64,000 bases of DNA from Paragordius varius (GCA_964247055.1 OZ176054.1:12028001-12092000); one strand, 5' to 3'. Shown: positions 51,316 to 62,743, counted from the first letter of the stretch. Program-made: numbers and translations. The notes: a model not told the origin generated them from the letters alone.

Positions 51316-51789
51316 TTATTTAAATATATTTTTGCGTTTGTTATGGATTTGTTTTGGTGGTTTTATATTTAAACGTTTTACGAATTGGATGGTGGAACCA
51401 TGTGTAATTCCATAATCTTCAACATGTGCGTTATCTTGCATTAATTTTTTGTTTTGACATATTAGCCAAAACTCTTGCCAAATATGCTTCCAATTTATAT
51501 TGTGTTTTCCTGTGTTCAAAACTATCATTCGGTTGAGAACATGTTTAATGAGTGTTTTTAAGTCTTGTACGGTGCATTCAAAAGGGATATAGAGAGGTAT
51601 TAGGGTGTCATCAAACTTTTTTAAATTTACTGAGTAAGCTTCAAATTTTTCCCATGCGAGGATTGATTTGAGTTCAGGTATCGAAATAGAGGAATAAATA
51701 TCCGAAAGTATTGGTGTTTCTTTCAATATGTGGGTTAACTTTTTGCGTAAACTTTTAAGCGATTTTTGAGTACCTTTTTCCATGTTCAT
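51316..51789 (-). CDS. SNRNP25: U11/U12 small nuclear ribonucleoprotein 25 kDa protein
   Basis: Ubiquitin-like protein of the U11/U12 di-snRNP, which recognises minor (U12-type) introns. Single exon, 157 aa. It matches the family from VQDLKTLIKHVLNR through NINWKHIWQEFWLIC and KLMQDNAHVEDYGI to STIQFVKRL, in the usual order: a beta-grasp fold with a Trp-rich middle. The start is ATG at 51789 or the in-frame ATG at 51783; the N-terminus is not conserved. It lies head to head with the unidentified gene at 51805 and tail to tail with EBP. Its presence implies that this genome retains a minor spliceosome. Confidence 0.92.
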   Translation of the reverse strand: MNMEKGTQKSLKSLRKKLTHILKETPILSDIYSSISIPELKSILAWEKFEAYSVNLKKFDDTLIPLYIPFECTVQDLKTLIKHVLNRMIVLNTGKHNINWKHIWQEFWLICQNKKLMQDNAHVEDYGITHGSTIQFVKRLNIKPPKQIHNKRKNIFK

Positions 51790-51804
51790 TCATTTATTCA
51801 AAAA
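51790..51804. promoter_or_regulatory. 15-bp gap between divergent start codons
   Basis: SNRNP25 (minus) and the unidentified gene (plus) start 15 bp apart, or 21 bp if SNRNP25 starts at 51783. Each 5' untranslated region must overlap the other gene unless both are nearly leaderless. Confidence 0.4.
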
Positions 51805-54161
51805 ATGTTAAATTTTCAAACTACTGTGATAAAGCATGCTTTAGCTTACGACTATCTTAAAGGGACATGCGATAACACCAATCTCAAATTAGGGGTATTT
51901 GGTTCGACACTCCTGAAAAATTTAAAAAATGAATGGTATTTCTATTGTAATTATCGATTAGGATTAACAGTTTTGTTAAAAAAGAACCAAACATCCTTAT
52001 GTCCGAACCATACACCGGAGTAGGTATAAAATGCAACATTATTTTAGAAAATATAAAATTTGCAAACGGTAATTTTGGTTACTGCAATATAGTAAAAGGA
52101 GCAACCAGACAAATTGAAAGGTATTAAAGATATAAAATTTAGGGAAGTCCTTTACAAATAAATCTAGAGGGAAACTTAACATATTCCACCATTTTTAATG
52201 GGAATTTAAAGGAAATATCTGATGTATGGCGCACTAAGAGATTATTATTTTGGCGACAAGTATAAATACTCACATTTTATTAGTTTTTTAATCAACCACA
52301 TTACCTGACAAATTTATGTGTCCAACAATCCGATATAAACCATAATGAACCTTATACTTCGCATTGTCTAAGTTTTAACGCCAATGATTTATATAATACA
52401 CCTGCAAAAAATAAAAATGATCATGATAATATTTCATTTGAAAAACTTATCATAAAGGCCCAAAAACACAAAACTCATAGTTTTATACTAAATTTAAACA
52501 TTGTTTTCCAATCCATTTTATGGGCAATTTTGTGTGATGCCTCCGCCCCAACACCATTGAATAAAATTAGTTTTGAAAGAGCAAGCCAAGAATCTTGCGA
52601 CAATTCATCACAGGTAACAGAAAATTAATATATCAAACAAATTTTATCGTTTATACCATTCATTTATCAAGGTTATATTTAATTAGTTAAAAAAGTTTAG
52701 ATAATATAGAATTATCATAATGTGGCTTGTTAATTTCTATAAAACGATTATGTTTAGTATTTTTAATATAGGGTGGGACTTCAAACTCTATCTATATTAC
52801 AACTTAGGTAAATAAAAAAGTATGAATTCATAAATAAGGTAAACTTCAAATTGAGGCGAGTCCCATTTATGAGATTAATATGACTTTTAATTTGAAGTCT
52901 AACGTTAAATTGAATATTTTCCTTCGTTAACATATGGTAGTTATTTGTTTGTTATACAAGAGACTTTAAATACTGTAAAATTAAAACTTGATCCGGTTTT
53001 TTAGGTTGCAATATGTTTTCATTAAAAATATGTCGGAATCCTTATTTATTGGTCAAAGAATTACCATTTCAGTTTTTCATAATTAATAAATATTATATTA
53101 CAAAATTATAACCATCTAAACAGCAAGTGTACCATTTTTTACATCTTCAAAAATATAATTTTGCAATTCAAATACATCGGTTGTCGTTGAAACTCGCTCC
53201 AAAACATTCGAAAAAACGATTGATTATATCCAAAATTTTGCGTTAAATTTATAATAAACACATTTTTTTCTTTTGTAATCTGATTTTAAAAGTTTTTCAA
53301 TATTTTTATTTATTACAAATTTTGTTTCCATATTACATATAGACTCTTAGACTTCATCATAAAATTTCACCGTTTCAAATTAGCATTATATATCCCATAG
53401 AATGCGTTGCCCTGCTTGAATATGTTCAGAAAAAAATCCATCTAAATTCTGCTACACTTTTTGGCCCATGGGAATATTCTTCAGACGACAAAAATAATTA
53501 CGTGCCTTATTTAAATTAGTAAAAATTATTATTATATTATACGGTAAAAATTTAATTTATACCGACAAAACGTATAAATATAAAGATAAATTTTGTTTAA
53601 AAAAGACAACTATAATTTTTCAATATCGAATTTTCGATATATAAATAATTATTTAAGATTGCAAAGTATAAATTGGTTAATCAATGTTATAATTTATTAA
53701 TGTAAATAGATAAAATTAATATCGGAAAAATTTAGATTTAAAAAAAAATGATTGCTTTTAGAAAATATATTTGTCTCTATAATTTTACGATTTAATAAAT
53801 TAAAAAAAGTCCATGTTCTCTTTATTTTAAAATGTTTATTTGAGGAAAAGATTACCCTATAAATGAAATTTATGCGCTATTTTCTAGGTTTAAAATTTTT
53901 TATTTTGAAAATATTAGTTGTGATAGTATTGGAATCCCTTACATCATTAATATTCGGAAATCGACTTTAATCGATGGAATAATTGGTATTCGAAACCGGG
54001 ATACTAAAATAGAAGTTCATAACTGTTTTATCATACATATTTTTTCTTAAATTCAAATTTAATTTTTGAAAGCATTTTAAATATATATTTTTTTGTTATA
54101 GGAGGAAATCCATATCACCGAAATATCCAAATATCTGGACACTTATTTGAACCGCTACTAA
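51805..54161 (+). CDS. unidentified multi-exon protein with micro-introns
   Basis: I do not recognise the family. Confident exons: 51805-52019 (MLNFQTTVIKHALAYDYLKG onward), 52148-52259 (SPLQINLEGNLTYS to LLFWRQ), 52284-52613 (FFNQPHYLTN to ERASQESCDNSSQ) and 54102-54161 (EEIHITEISKYLDTYLNRY, stop). The introns before 52148 and 52284 are only 27 and 24 nt. Between 52020 and 52120 the structure is uncertain: the simplest in-frame reading is one 89-nt intron to 52108 followed by a 12-nt exon (52109-52120). The product would be about 245 aa, polar, with one moderately hydrophobic stretch (LNIVFQSILWAIL) and no signal peptide or zinc ligands. It is divergent with SNRNP25. The last intron (1.5 kb) holds MITE relics. 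No function is proposed. Confidence 0.6.
53545..53810. mobile_element. MITE relic related to 48279-48543
   Basis: Contains acgtataaatataaagataaa at the left and an inverted gtctctataattttacg at the right, the subterminal words of the 48279 family, in the last intron of the unidentified gene. The ends are too degraded to define. Confidence 0.4.
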
Positions 54162-54400
54162 ATTGAATAATAAATTTTTTGAAAAAAAATGTTTTTGATG
54201 TATATTGCAGGACTGATGTTGAATACATTTAGGCCGTAGTCAAGGGGCATTGTTAATATATAAAAAGTATATTGTTTAAAATTGTAGTGAGAAAAATATA
54301 TTTTTACCTTTAATTGTTAAAAAAATTCAATTATATTTTGTTGGATAACGAAGTATTTATGTCCAAATATAAAACTTATTCAGCATTATTATATAATTAA
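54162..54400. other. short AT-rich spacer
   Basis: Nothing recognised; probably the 3' untranslated region of the preceding gene. Confidence 0.4.
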
Positions 54401-54890
54401 CCATCATCATTTGTATGGAGATTCGCCGTTAAATGGCGGTACACCCGTTTTTTCCAGTCTTTTCTTGATTTGGATAATTCTAAATTTAAATTAAGCGATT
54501 CGAGGTCTTATGTTATTGTGTTGAGCCATGTGGTATGAGGTCTACCGGATTTGGTTGGTAGTTTAACCGAGTAATTTTTTATAGTTTTAAAAATATGTGC
54601 CTATCTCCCCGTCTCTCAATATGTCCAGTCCATTGTAATCGGAGATTACTAATAAGGTTGAGATTTAGAATATGGTACGGGTTAATGGATTATTCGTTAT
54701 AGTTGCATTTAAATGGATTTTGTGTGCGAATAATATTGTTTTCAGTATTTTGGATTCGTTTGTTTTTAACATCGACCAGGGGGGTCCAGATCCGTATATA
54801 AGGACGGGACTAATAACTGTTGTATAAATGGCACACTTAGTTTATAGTTTGACGAATATATTAATAATATTTTTATTGAATGGTTTTATT
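54401..54890 (-). mobile_element. LINE reverse-transcriptase C-terminal relic
   Basis: The minus strand reads AIYTTVISPVLIYGS near 54840-54800, the TxxxPVLxYGSExW block that follows the reverse transcriptase core in many RTE/Jockey-like LINEs. About 150 bp further is a degraded NGLDILRDGE (RLRWLGHxxR-type block), then a GVPPFNGES tail. Stops interrupt the frame, and both the 5' and 3' parts are missing. Confidence 0.5.
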
Positions 54891-56554
54891 ATGCGATGTT
54901 TAATTGCATGTTATAAAAAGTGCTTACTGTTTCTCTATATTGAGAGGGTTGGAAATTGAATTGATTGTTAAATTATTGATATAATATTTAACCATGCTGA
55001 GCATTTATAATTTTTTTCGTAGTCATTAGTTTTGAAAAATAAGCATTGGCTTTATAAACTAATTAAGTTTTTGAAAGTGCATTTTACAAAAAATTAAGAT
55101 AAAATCCGTCATATTATATTCAATAATTTTGGATTTAGAAAAAAATATACATAATAAAAAAAAGTCCATAATTATTCATGTTTATGTTTAATTTATGCGA
55201 AAATCGTAGGGATCTTTATTTAATAATACGTTTTAATTGAATTTTTTTATCACCACTGGGTTTGATAAAATTGCGATTAAACAACATTCAAAACTTATGA
55301 AAAAAATGGGCAAGAATTTTTTGCATGAATCGTAAAAAGTGCTGGTACAAAACAGTATAGAAATATTTGCACACGATATCTTTGAAAAAATATATAATCC
55401 TTTTTTATCATGTGGAAAATGGGATTGTAAATTCATATTTAGATTCCTTCAATATAAATCACAGAATTTTAAACATTACAAGAAAAATAATTAATTCAAT
55501 AAATATCACCACAAAAAAATTTCTCCTTTATCAAAAAATAATTATTTAAAAATCGGTTCCACAAAAAAAATGTGATAATAAATTTATTTATATGGTAGAT
55601 ATTTTCAAATAATGAATATATAAGTAATAAAAGATTATAAAATCTATATAAAATAATGAACTATAATATTAGGTTAATTCAATCACAAAGTTCGCACACC
55701 AACAAAGTTATCTTTTTTCCTGTATTTAAAATAATTTATAATTTGAAAATTATACTGGATATAAAAAATTGCATATGGTACAGATGTTATTTAAAGAATT
55801 ATAAAAAATAAAATTATTCTAAAGTTTAACAAGTCTAAAATAAAATCATAATTTTTTCCATTTTCTACAAAAATTAGCTAAAAAACCTTATTTATAAAAT
55901 ATATATATATAACCATCCCCAAACTGTAATAAAAAATGCATGTAAAATATATCAAATTTTCTAGGTGACAGAGTTGTCATTTAAAGTATTGATTGTCCTT
56001 TGTTTAATCATTTAGGCTGGTAACTTGAGGTTTTTTCCTTTCAACACTAAATTAATATTAAAATTAAAAAAAAATTATTTTAATGAATGCCAAAACTTAT
56101 TAATATTAGTTGATAATTAATCGTTTATAATGAATGAAAAATATTAACATAAAATGTTAATTAAAACATGCCACAAAGAATTATTTTTTAATAAATTATA
56201 AAAAGTCTAATCTCACTTAAACAACTCAAAATAACAACTTGGCAGAAAAATTGTTTTAATGAACTCTTAATCCAAAAATTAGTTCGTGAAATGGTGAAAC
56301 TGAAGTAAAAACAAAGATAATTCACAAAAGATCTTTGTTTTGCGGCACAAAATCATGGCATTAAAAGCTAAACTTAGATCGACAAACAAATTTTACATTG
56401 ATATTAATATTTAATAGATAAGGTTGAATTTAAATAATTGTAGTCCACAATGTGACCAATTTACTATTTTAAACATTTAATTTAAACAATAATTTTTGTA
56501 AAATTTAGCTATATATATATTTAAGCGCTAAAAAATAATATCAAAATTATTCAT
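54891..56554. other. AT-rich intergenic stretch
   Basis: About 1.7 kb with a short (TA)n run near 55900 and no recognisable gene or transposon end. The part next to 56554 is the KDEL receptor 3' region. Confidence 0.5.
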
Positions 56555-58436
56555 TCAATTACCCTTAGTAACGTACAGGTAAAAGAAATCACAATAGAGG
56601 ATCGTTTGAACACAACCAGACACAATAGCTATCCAATCGCGGTGTCCCTCAACATAGTACCTGATTATAAAATTAAAATTTATTATTAATAAAAAATATT
56701 ATTATCTTAAATTTATATTTCAACTAAAAATTATTGATTGGAATTACAATGGGGATTTATAATAACTATAACATAGAAGTATAATATACCTGTATATCCA
56801 ATTCAAAATGTAGAGAGCTCGGTAAGAACCCAAAGCGAACAAATAGTGACTTGTAATGGTTTCAGCCTCACCTATTGCAAGGATAAATCATACATATGTT
56901 TGGAAAAACAAAATTACAGAGTCAAAAAGTAGAAACTAAAAAGCAAATATTCTTTTATAAAAACAACAGCCATGCTTTTATAAACCACCCCCCTGATTTT
57001 TTCTATACAAACCATATATTAACATTTTTGAAACATATAATTAAGTGTGTATTTCATCTCTATCCTTATTTTGCGACGCAAATGTTGAGTTATATCGACA
57101 AAAAAGTTGTATTATTTAAAAAAAATTGTCTTTTAATTTTCAGGTGTCGGCTGTGTAAATCAACCCCTCCCCCCCCCCCCCTCCAAAAAAAACATTATAT
57201 AAAAAAACGTCTATAACTTAATCAGGTCATGATAGTTATCAAACACTTTTGCAATTTTAAATAGGATTAAGTTATTATCGTTTAATGTAGAAAACAACCT
57301 ACTTCCCTAATGAGTCAAAAAATAATGAAAAAAAATTAATTCATATATTTTTTCCCACAACCACGGTCATTAGAGAGGAGATTTCTCTGTATATAAAATG
57401 TTAAAAGGTCCCAATTAAACTCTTAGTAAATGATATATCCATTTTATATATTTTTGATTTACATTTTATATAGTATCAATAGTCCAACCAATAACTTTTT
57501 GCAATCGAATTAGGTATGTCGTGTTTTATGTAATTTTTTTTAAAAAAAATGGACTTAATTCTATGAAGATTTTTTAACATAAATTAACCATTAGTTTTTG
57601 TAGCAACAATAAAATTGTTAAAAATTAATAAATATACATAAATATTCAATTATTTCCCACCTGTTTTGCTAACCATAAAAAGTTGGGGTAAAATAGCCAC
57701 AGCCTCCAAATAAATTGAAAAAGTCCATAAAATTTCAAGGATTGAAAATTCGTGATTAATCAGCAGGGAAAGTATGACAGAGGGGATTATAAGGGACTCG
57801 ATTCGGAATGTATCGTGATTCCGATCATAAGTTACTCTAAACTATATTATTGGTAAAAAAATTGCGATAAATATTTGAAAATAATTATATTAACTGATAA
57901 TTATAATAGTACTTAAATAAATAACATAGATTCAGTTAATATATCTGTTATAAATAAAACTTATTCCAACATAGGTTCGTTTAATCTTCCATTGATTAAC
58001 CATTTTAATTTTTAGATTATTTTTATCGCAAAATTTAAATTTAAAAAATAGAGGAAATTTCTACTATACCAACAAAACCATTATGTTAAATGAAAATAAT
58101 GAAGAATTTTAAAAATAATATACTTTAAAATAAATGAGATAGATGGTGGCATAAGATGCGACCAAGAATATAACTTTCATAACCGAGTTGTAAAGAGATA
58201 TATAAGTAAGGAACAAGTCAACATATCTTGTAGTATAGACCAAAGCAAATAATATTTGGGATTTTCCAGATATTCCTAATATATTCAACATGTAATTTTA
58301 AATTTATTAAGCGAATTAATTTAAAAGAGTTTTGATATAAATTACCAGCACAAGAACGAGTTTTCCATATTTTAAGAAGCAGGATTAAGATTGCAAATAG
58401 ATGGGACAAATCCCCAACTAAACGAAAAACGTTCAT
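56555..58436 (-). CDS. KDELR: ER lumen protein-retaining receptor (KDEL receptor), 5 exons
   Basis: Seven-helix Golgi/ER receptor that returns KDEL-tagged proteins to the endoplasmic reticulum. Exons (minus): 58436-58346, 58275-58124, 57841-57661, 56871-56790, 56660-56555, giving 203 aa with continuous phases. Motifs are near-identical to the family: [89 protein letters not shown] and [12 protein letters not shown]. Ligand-site residues Arg5 and the Arg/Asp of TTRYVD are present. I used MNVFRL as the start, because the seven residues before it are not in the family. As read, the tail stops at TKGN. If a 35-nt GT-AG intron (from 56564) is removed, it ends TKALKYIYS, closer to the TKVLKG tail of other receptors. 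Confidence 0.95.
57163..57183. repeat. polycytosine tract
   Basis: About 20 nearly uninterrupted C residues with a single T, inside KDELR intron 3 and surrounded by AT-rich DNA. On the minus (transcribed) strand this is a G-run able to form a G-quadruplex. Confidence 0.8.
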
Positions 58437-58525
58437 GTCGTTGTATGAAAATCGCAATGTGCAAAAACACGTGGCAAGACCATTAATTATTTGGATTTTA
58501 AAAAATCAGCGATATTATAAAATAA
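58437..58525. promoter_or_regulatory. 89-bp bidirectional interval between KDELR and PYM1
   Basis: The start codons of the divergent KDEL receptor and PYM1 genes are separated by 89 bp that must contain or adjoin both promoters. No clear TATA or initiator motif stands out from the AT-rich background. Confidence 0.55.
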
Positions 58526-59146
58526 ATGAGGACAGGGACTGTGGTAGATAAAGAAGGTTGTTTTATTCTTTATTTCTAGGAAATACATTTTTACCTGCCT
58601 CTCAAAGACCAGATGGAAGTTGGAGAAAGCAAACGAAAGTAAAGGCTGGATATATACCCCAAGAAGAAGTTCCAGTGTAATCTTTATATCTAAATAAAAC
58701 AGATATGAAATTAAGCCTAAAAGTCAAATTGTTGGCACAAAAATTAATAAGTCTTTACCGCCTGGTTTAAATTTGGTCAACAGAGCAAATAATATGCCCA
58801 AACCTAAAAGCAAGGAAAATAAATCGCTAGATATGTCCGACATCAAAACACAAATTATGGGCATAGGTAATTTTAAATTATATATTATTAAGATTCAAAA
58901 TCTCATTCCAAAACAAAACTTTCAGAATCTACAGGCCTACAGTCTCAAAAAGTAGCTTTAACGTCTGACACTCTAAAAAACAAAATACGAAATTTAAAGA
59001 AACGACTCAAGCAAATTGAAGATTTAAAAAAAAAGCTGGTAAATGGAGAATCAATCGATAAAGAACAAATGGATAAAATTGATAAGCAACAAAGTGTTGA
59101 GTCTGAAATGGCTAAATATGAACAAATTTTGAGGGAGATATCTTAA
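58526..59146 (+). CDS. PYM1: Partner of Y14 and mago (PYM1/WIBG), 170 aa, four exons
   Basis: Cytoplasmic factor that removes exon-junction complexes from translated mRNA by binding the Mago-Y14 dimer. Exons: 58526-58556, 58580-58676, 58703-58866, 58926-59146; the introns are 23, 26 and 59 nt. The N-terminus [19 protein letters not shown] leads into [16 protein letters not shown] and [12 protein letters not shown], the Mago-Y14 binding region. SLPPGLN follows, and a C-terminal coiled coil begins [20 protein letters not shown], matching the KKIKNLKKKLRQxEEL block of animal PYM. Frame continuity requires removal of both tiny introns, and the resulting start reproduces the family's MxTxxVxDxxG pattern. 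The length is slightly below human (204 aa). Confidence 0.92.
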
Positions 59147-59261
59147 TTTTTTAAAATAATATGTACATAAATTTATTTATTATACACGCCTACTTGTAAT
59201 TATGGAACGATAACCAGACGGTTTTAAAATTTATTTGGAAATTTTATATCAAGTAAATAAT

Positions 59262-59375
59262 TAGAGGGTGTAGCGTCGGAAGATAGGCGGCCACCTGCCA
59301 ACAAGCCATTTTTTACCCGCCCGTAACGCATAGAGCTTTAGAGCGGAGTGGCACATCGGAGGTTGGGTTTGGTAT
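59262..59375. repeat. GC-rich island, possible SINE
   Basis: A 110-bp block (gtgtagcgtcggaagatagg through gagcggagtggcacatcgg) of much higher GC than its surroundings, about 120 bp downstream of PYM1. No open frame spans it and no tRNA fold was found. A short interspersed element is plausible but not shown. Confidence 0.3.
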
Positions 59376-60256
59376 TAGTACCTACAAAAATAAATAATTT
59401 CTTTATGTTAGATCTGGTTTTGTAAGTTAGTATGTTTAATATTTATATCTTAAATTACAGTCAATCAGGCCCACATACATAATATAGGCATTTCTTTTAA
59501 TATTAGGCGCAATTGGTTTACGCATGTTATTTATTTTGAAAAGGTCATTATGAGAGCCCCTGTTTAGCTGTATGTAAAAGTTTTTTACCTTTAACTTAAT
59601 TTTCAGATTTATACTGTTTTTAACTTTAAAAATGCACATCATATATTTTTTTATTTAGTACTTTAATTAACTCTTTTGTTTATCCACTTTTGATTTTTTG
59701 GATCATAACCAAATAGTCTACAAGTAATAATCGTTTGAAATTCTGTTTTGAATCGTAAATAACATTGAATCTAATTGGTGGTTATATGCAATTGTGTTTA
59801 ACTGGCTTTATTCTCAAGGCTAAACAAAAAATTTTAATTATATAAGTTACGTACATAGATATAAATTGTTAGGCCAAATAACGTTATCCACTTTGTATAA
59901 TTATAGAGTTTTTTGCAGAACACATTTGTAGATTTAGTTGTAATTAAAAATTTAAATGGATGCTGGTCCATCATCTTTTTTGTTTAAAGCCGTGTACTCA
60001 TCAAAAAATTTTTATAGGCCCTATAAAATATATGTATTACTGGCAAATAATATTGGATAGCTCTGTTTGGCACCTATGCAGATATTTTCACTTTAATTTA
60101 GCGGTCCACCGTTTTTTACGACCGGCATGTAAATAGCACTAAAATGCCCCTTGTGCCATTTTGTATGGTTAGTTATAATATATTGATCAAATATGCGGAC
60201 ATATTAACTCATTCTGCTGAAATATATGACAAGCCGATCTAATTTCCTTTGTGAAT

Positions 60257-60444
60257 ATGCCGCCTCGCATGTCCAAGTTTAGAGGAAAACGGTAAGGTCA
60301 ACAAGAGCACATATTATTATATTTATTTGACCTATCTTGCTAGATTTCAATATACCATTATTTATTGTTTGGTTCCTAATTTTAAATTATTGTTTGATCG
60401 ACAATTTTTTCAACAGACATGTGAATATGATCAAAGCCGAATAG
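60257..60444 (+). CDS. weak candidate: two-exon frame for a 20-residue basic peptide or first exon of a longer gene
   Basis: ATG at 60257 begins MPPRMSKFRGKR and runs to a strong GTAAGG donor at 60292. A pyrimidine-rich acceptor at 60416 continues the frame with HVNMIKAE and stop at 60444. The first part is GC-rich against its surroundings. No family is recognised. It may be the first exon of a gene that continues elsewhere, or chance. Confidence 0.2.
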
Positions 60445-61969
60445 CACGGATTTAAAGAAAATTCCGGAAATTTTTCTTATTAAATAAATTTTACAATGAT
60501 TAAAAATAGCGGATTACCAAAATTAAAAATACTAAATAAATTTGAAATTAATTCAAATTTATTCAAAGCAATCATTCAATAAAAACTCAATCCTAAGGGT
60601 CATAAATAAGCCATTAAAATAATTTTTATACCGTTTTCATCACCTATATACATTTTAAGCAAAGTATGCATTTTTCTAAAAAAAATTGATGTCATAATAG
60701 CATAAATTAAATTGTTCGCATTTGCTTTTTTTGAATAAGCGAGTCCATTTTTATATTTAATTGATTTTTGAAATGAAACATTTACCTCTCACCAAAAAAT
60801 TATTCAAGTGTGCACAAATTTTACGATATTCGATATGAAGTACACCATAAAAGTGGTATGACTTTGTTAAATTAGTTGCACAGCCGAAAACTAACACCAT
60901 AATAAACTTTATAACTTTATCTATCAGAAATATATTATATCTCAGAAATATGTGCCATCCTTTTATAAATCTTTTTTTGTTAAAAAAATGAAATGAATCA
61001 ATTATTATATTTTTATTATTTAGTCGCCTACCATCCCTTTAATAAAATTTAATAATCAATCGATTAAACTTATATTACGGCGATCTCAACATTTGATTAA
61101 TACCTACATTGTTGAATAAACTCGAAAAATGCAATTTTCGTTAATTTTGCCAAATAAATTCTCAAACATATATTTCATCGCCAACAGGTGTCTTTCAATT
61201 ATTGTAAAAAATTTTAAGTATAAAAGTTGCCTACAGTAAATCACCATTTTGTCATTTAAAATTCCGTGACCCCGTTACATAGTTATTTTATAAAGATGAA
61301 AATTCCGGATTATATATAAAATACAAAATAAATGAACACATATGATCAGCAACAATATTGGACAAATGGAAACATAAAGACAAGTAATATATATTAAGCT
61401 ATGTTGAGTTAGAGGGTCAAAAATGTAGTCTTTATTTAATTATTTTTGACTAGGAAACACAGCTTTCTGAATCTGTAAAAAAAATAAGAAATCATTTAAT
61501 GTAAGAACATGAGTTAAATAATTGATTTTAAGCAAAAAGCATTTTGTAAATTTTATTAGTAAAACTATTAAAATAAGATCAAAATTTCAAAAAATGTCTA
61601 AAATATTGTTTTGGATGCTTAAAAAAAGGGAAAGTTTATCTATATATCAGTATAAATTTTATTTTAATTCTAGTTAATTTTTTTATCATATATGTCATTA
61701 ACCGGGTTGGTACAAAAAATGGCGAAATAAAAATTATATCTTTTTTTACTAAGATGCATAAACCACCATTTATTGACTATAAAGGTTATTTTTACATTTT
61801 AAATATATATTTTATTTTTTTATTTATAAATTTGAAAAAACATAATTTACTCAGTTACAAACGGGATATGTACATTTTTTACAAAAATTTACATAACTTA
61901 TGTGTGAGATTTTATTATTAAATAACCCCATTATAAATTTTTACCAAATTTTATATATACAATAAATTA

Positions 61970-62230
61970 AATTATGCAGACAAAAAGTAAAAATATAACG
62001 AAATTTTTTTTCTAAAAGACAACCCTCACCTTTTAAATTACATTATTCCATATTATTTTTAACTATAAAATATATAATTGATTGTGTTACCAATATATCC
62101 CTATTTCATACTGTGCGATTTACCAATTATTTATATTTCAAAAGTTCGAATTGAAAAAATATGTTGTTTTTTAAAACTAATTGTCTTTATATCTATACGT
62201 TTTGTCCGTTAAATTTCAATTATTACTATA
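61970..62230. mobile_element. MITE relic related to 48279-48543
   Basis: Shares aaaaagtaaaaatataacg, ttttaaaactaattgtcttt and the internal ttgattgtgttaccaatat (inverted relative to the 48279 copy). Termini are degraded. Non-coding. Confidence 0.45.
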
Positions 62231-62743
62231 CTTTTAATTTTATTTTGTTTACATTTGAGACGCTTATTATTTATTGAAACACAGGTAAATTAAACTATAT
62301 TCTCTATTGTTGCAAAGTAGCCATTCTGATTCATAAATAATTTTGATAGCGAAAATACTTTAAAAACAGATGTATGCTTAAATCAGTTTTTTTTGAGTTT
62401 ATAAACTTATCTACATCGTGACTCCCAAATTTTTTTGAGTTCATGAGGAAAATTACGAAAAATCATATTTTGAGCCTAAAGGCACAATATGATATAAATA
62501 CCAAATTTAGTCATATTCCTTTACCGCTTTTTTGTTTAAAAACACGGAATTTTGAAGGGAAATCAATTTTATTTAAAATAGCCATCGGCCACTACCGGTT
62601 TCGCCGATCTTTCAAGTAACACAACTTAATGTCATGCCAAAAAAACTGATTTGCGACACACCATACATCAGCCATTTTCTAACGTATGAAAATTATTTAA
62701 GTGTTGGTCTGCGTGCATGTGCCCCAATCATGGGAATAGATAA

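Larger units (their letters stand above)
59376..62743. other. AT-rich stretch with no firm gene
   Basis: The only candidate coding signals are the small spliced frame at 60257-60444 and a MITE relic at 61970-62230. Otherwise no motif, domain or RNA gene was recognised. Confidence 0.5.

Noticed and set aside
51766-51804. Upstream ATG extension (MSTFFHVHSF) of the unidentified gene
   Set aside because: It is antisense to the SNRNP25 start; the ATG at 51805 has a better context.
58437-58457. Seven-residue N-terminal extension of the KDEL receptor
   Set aside because: The family starts at MNxFR; the extra residues have no counterpart.
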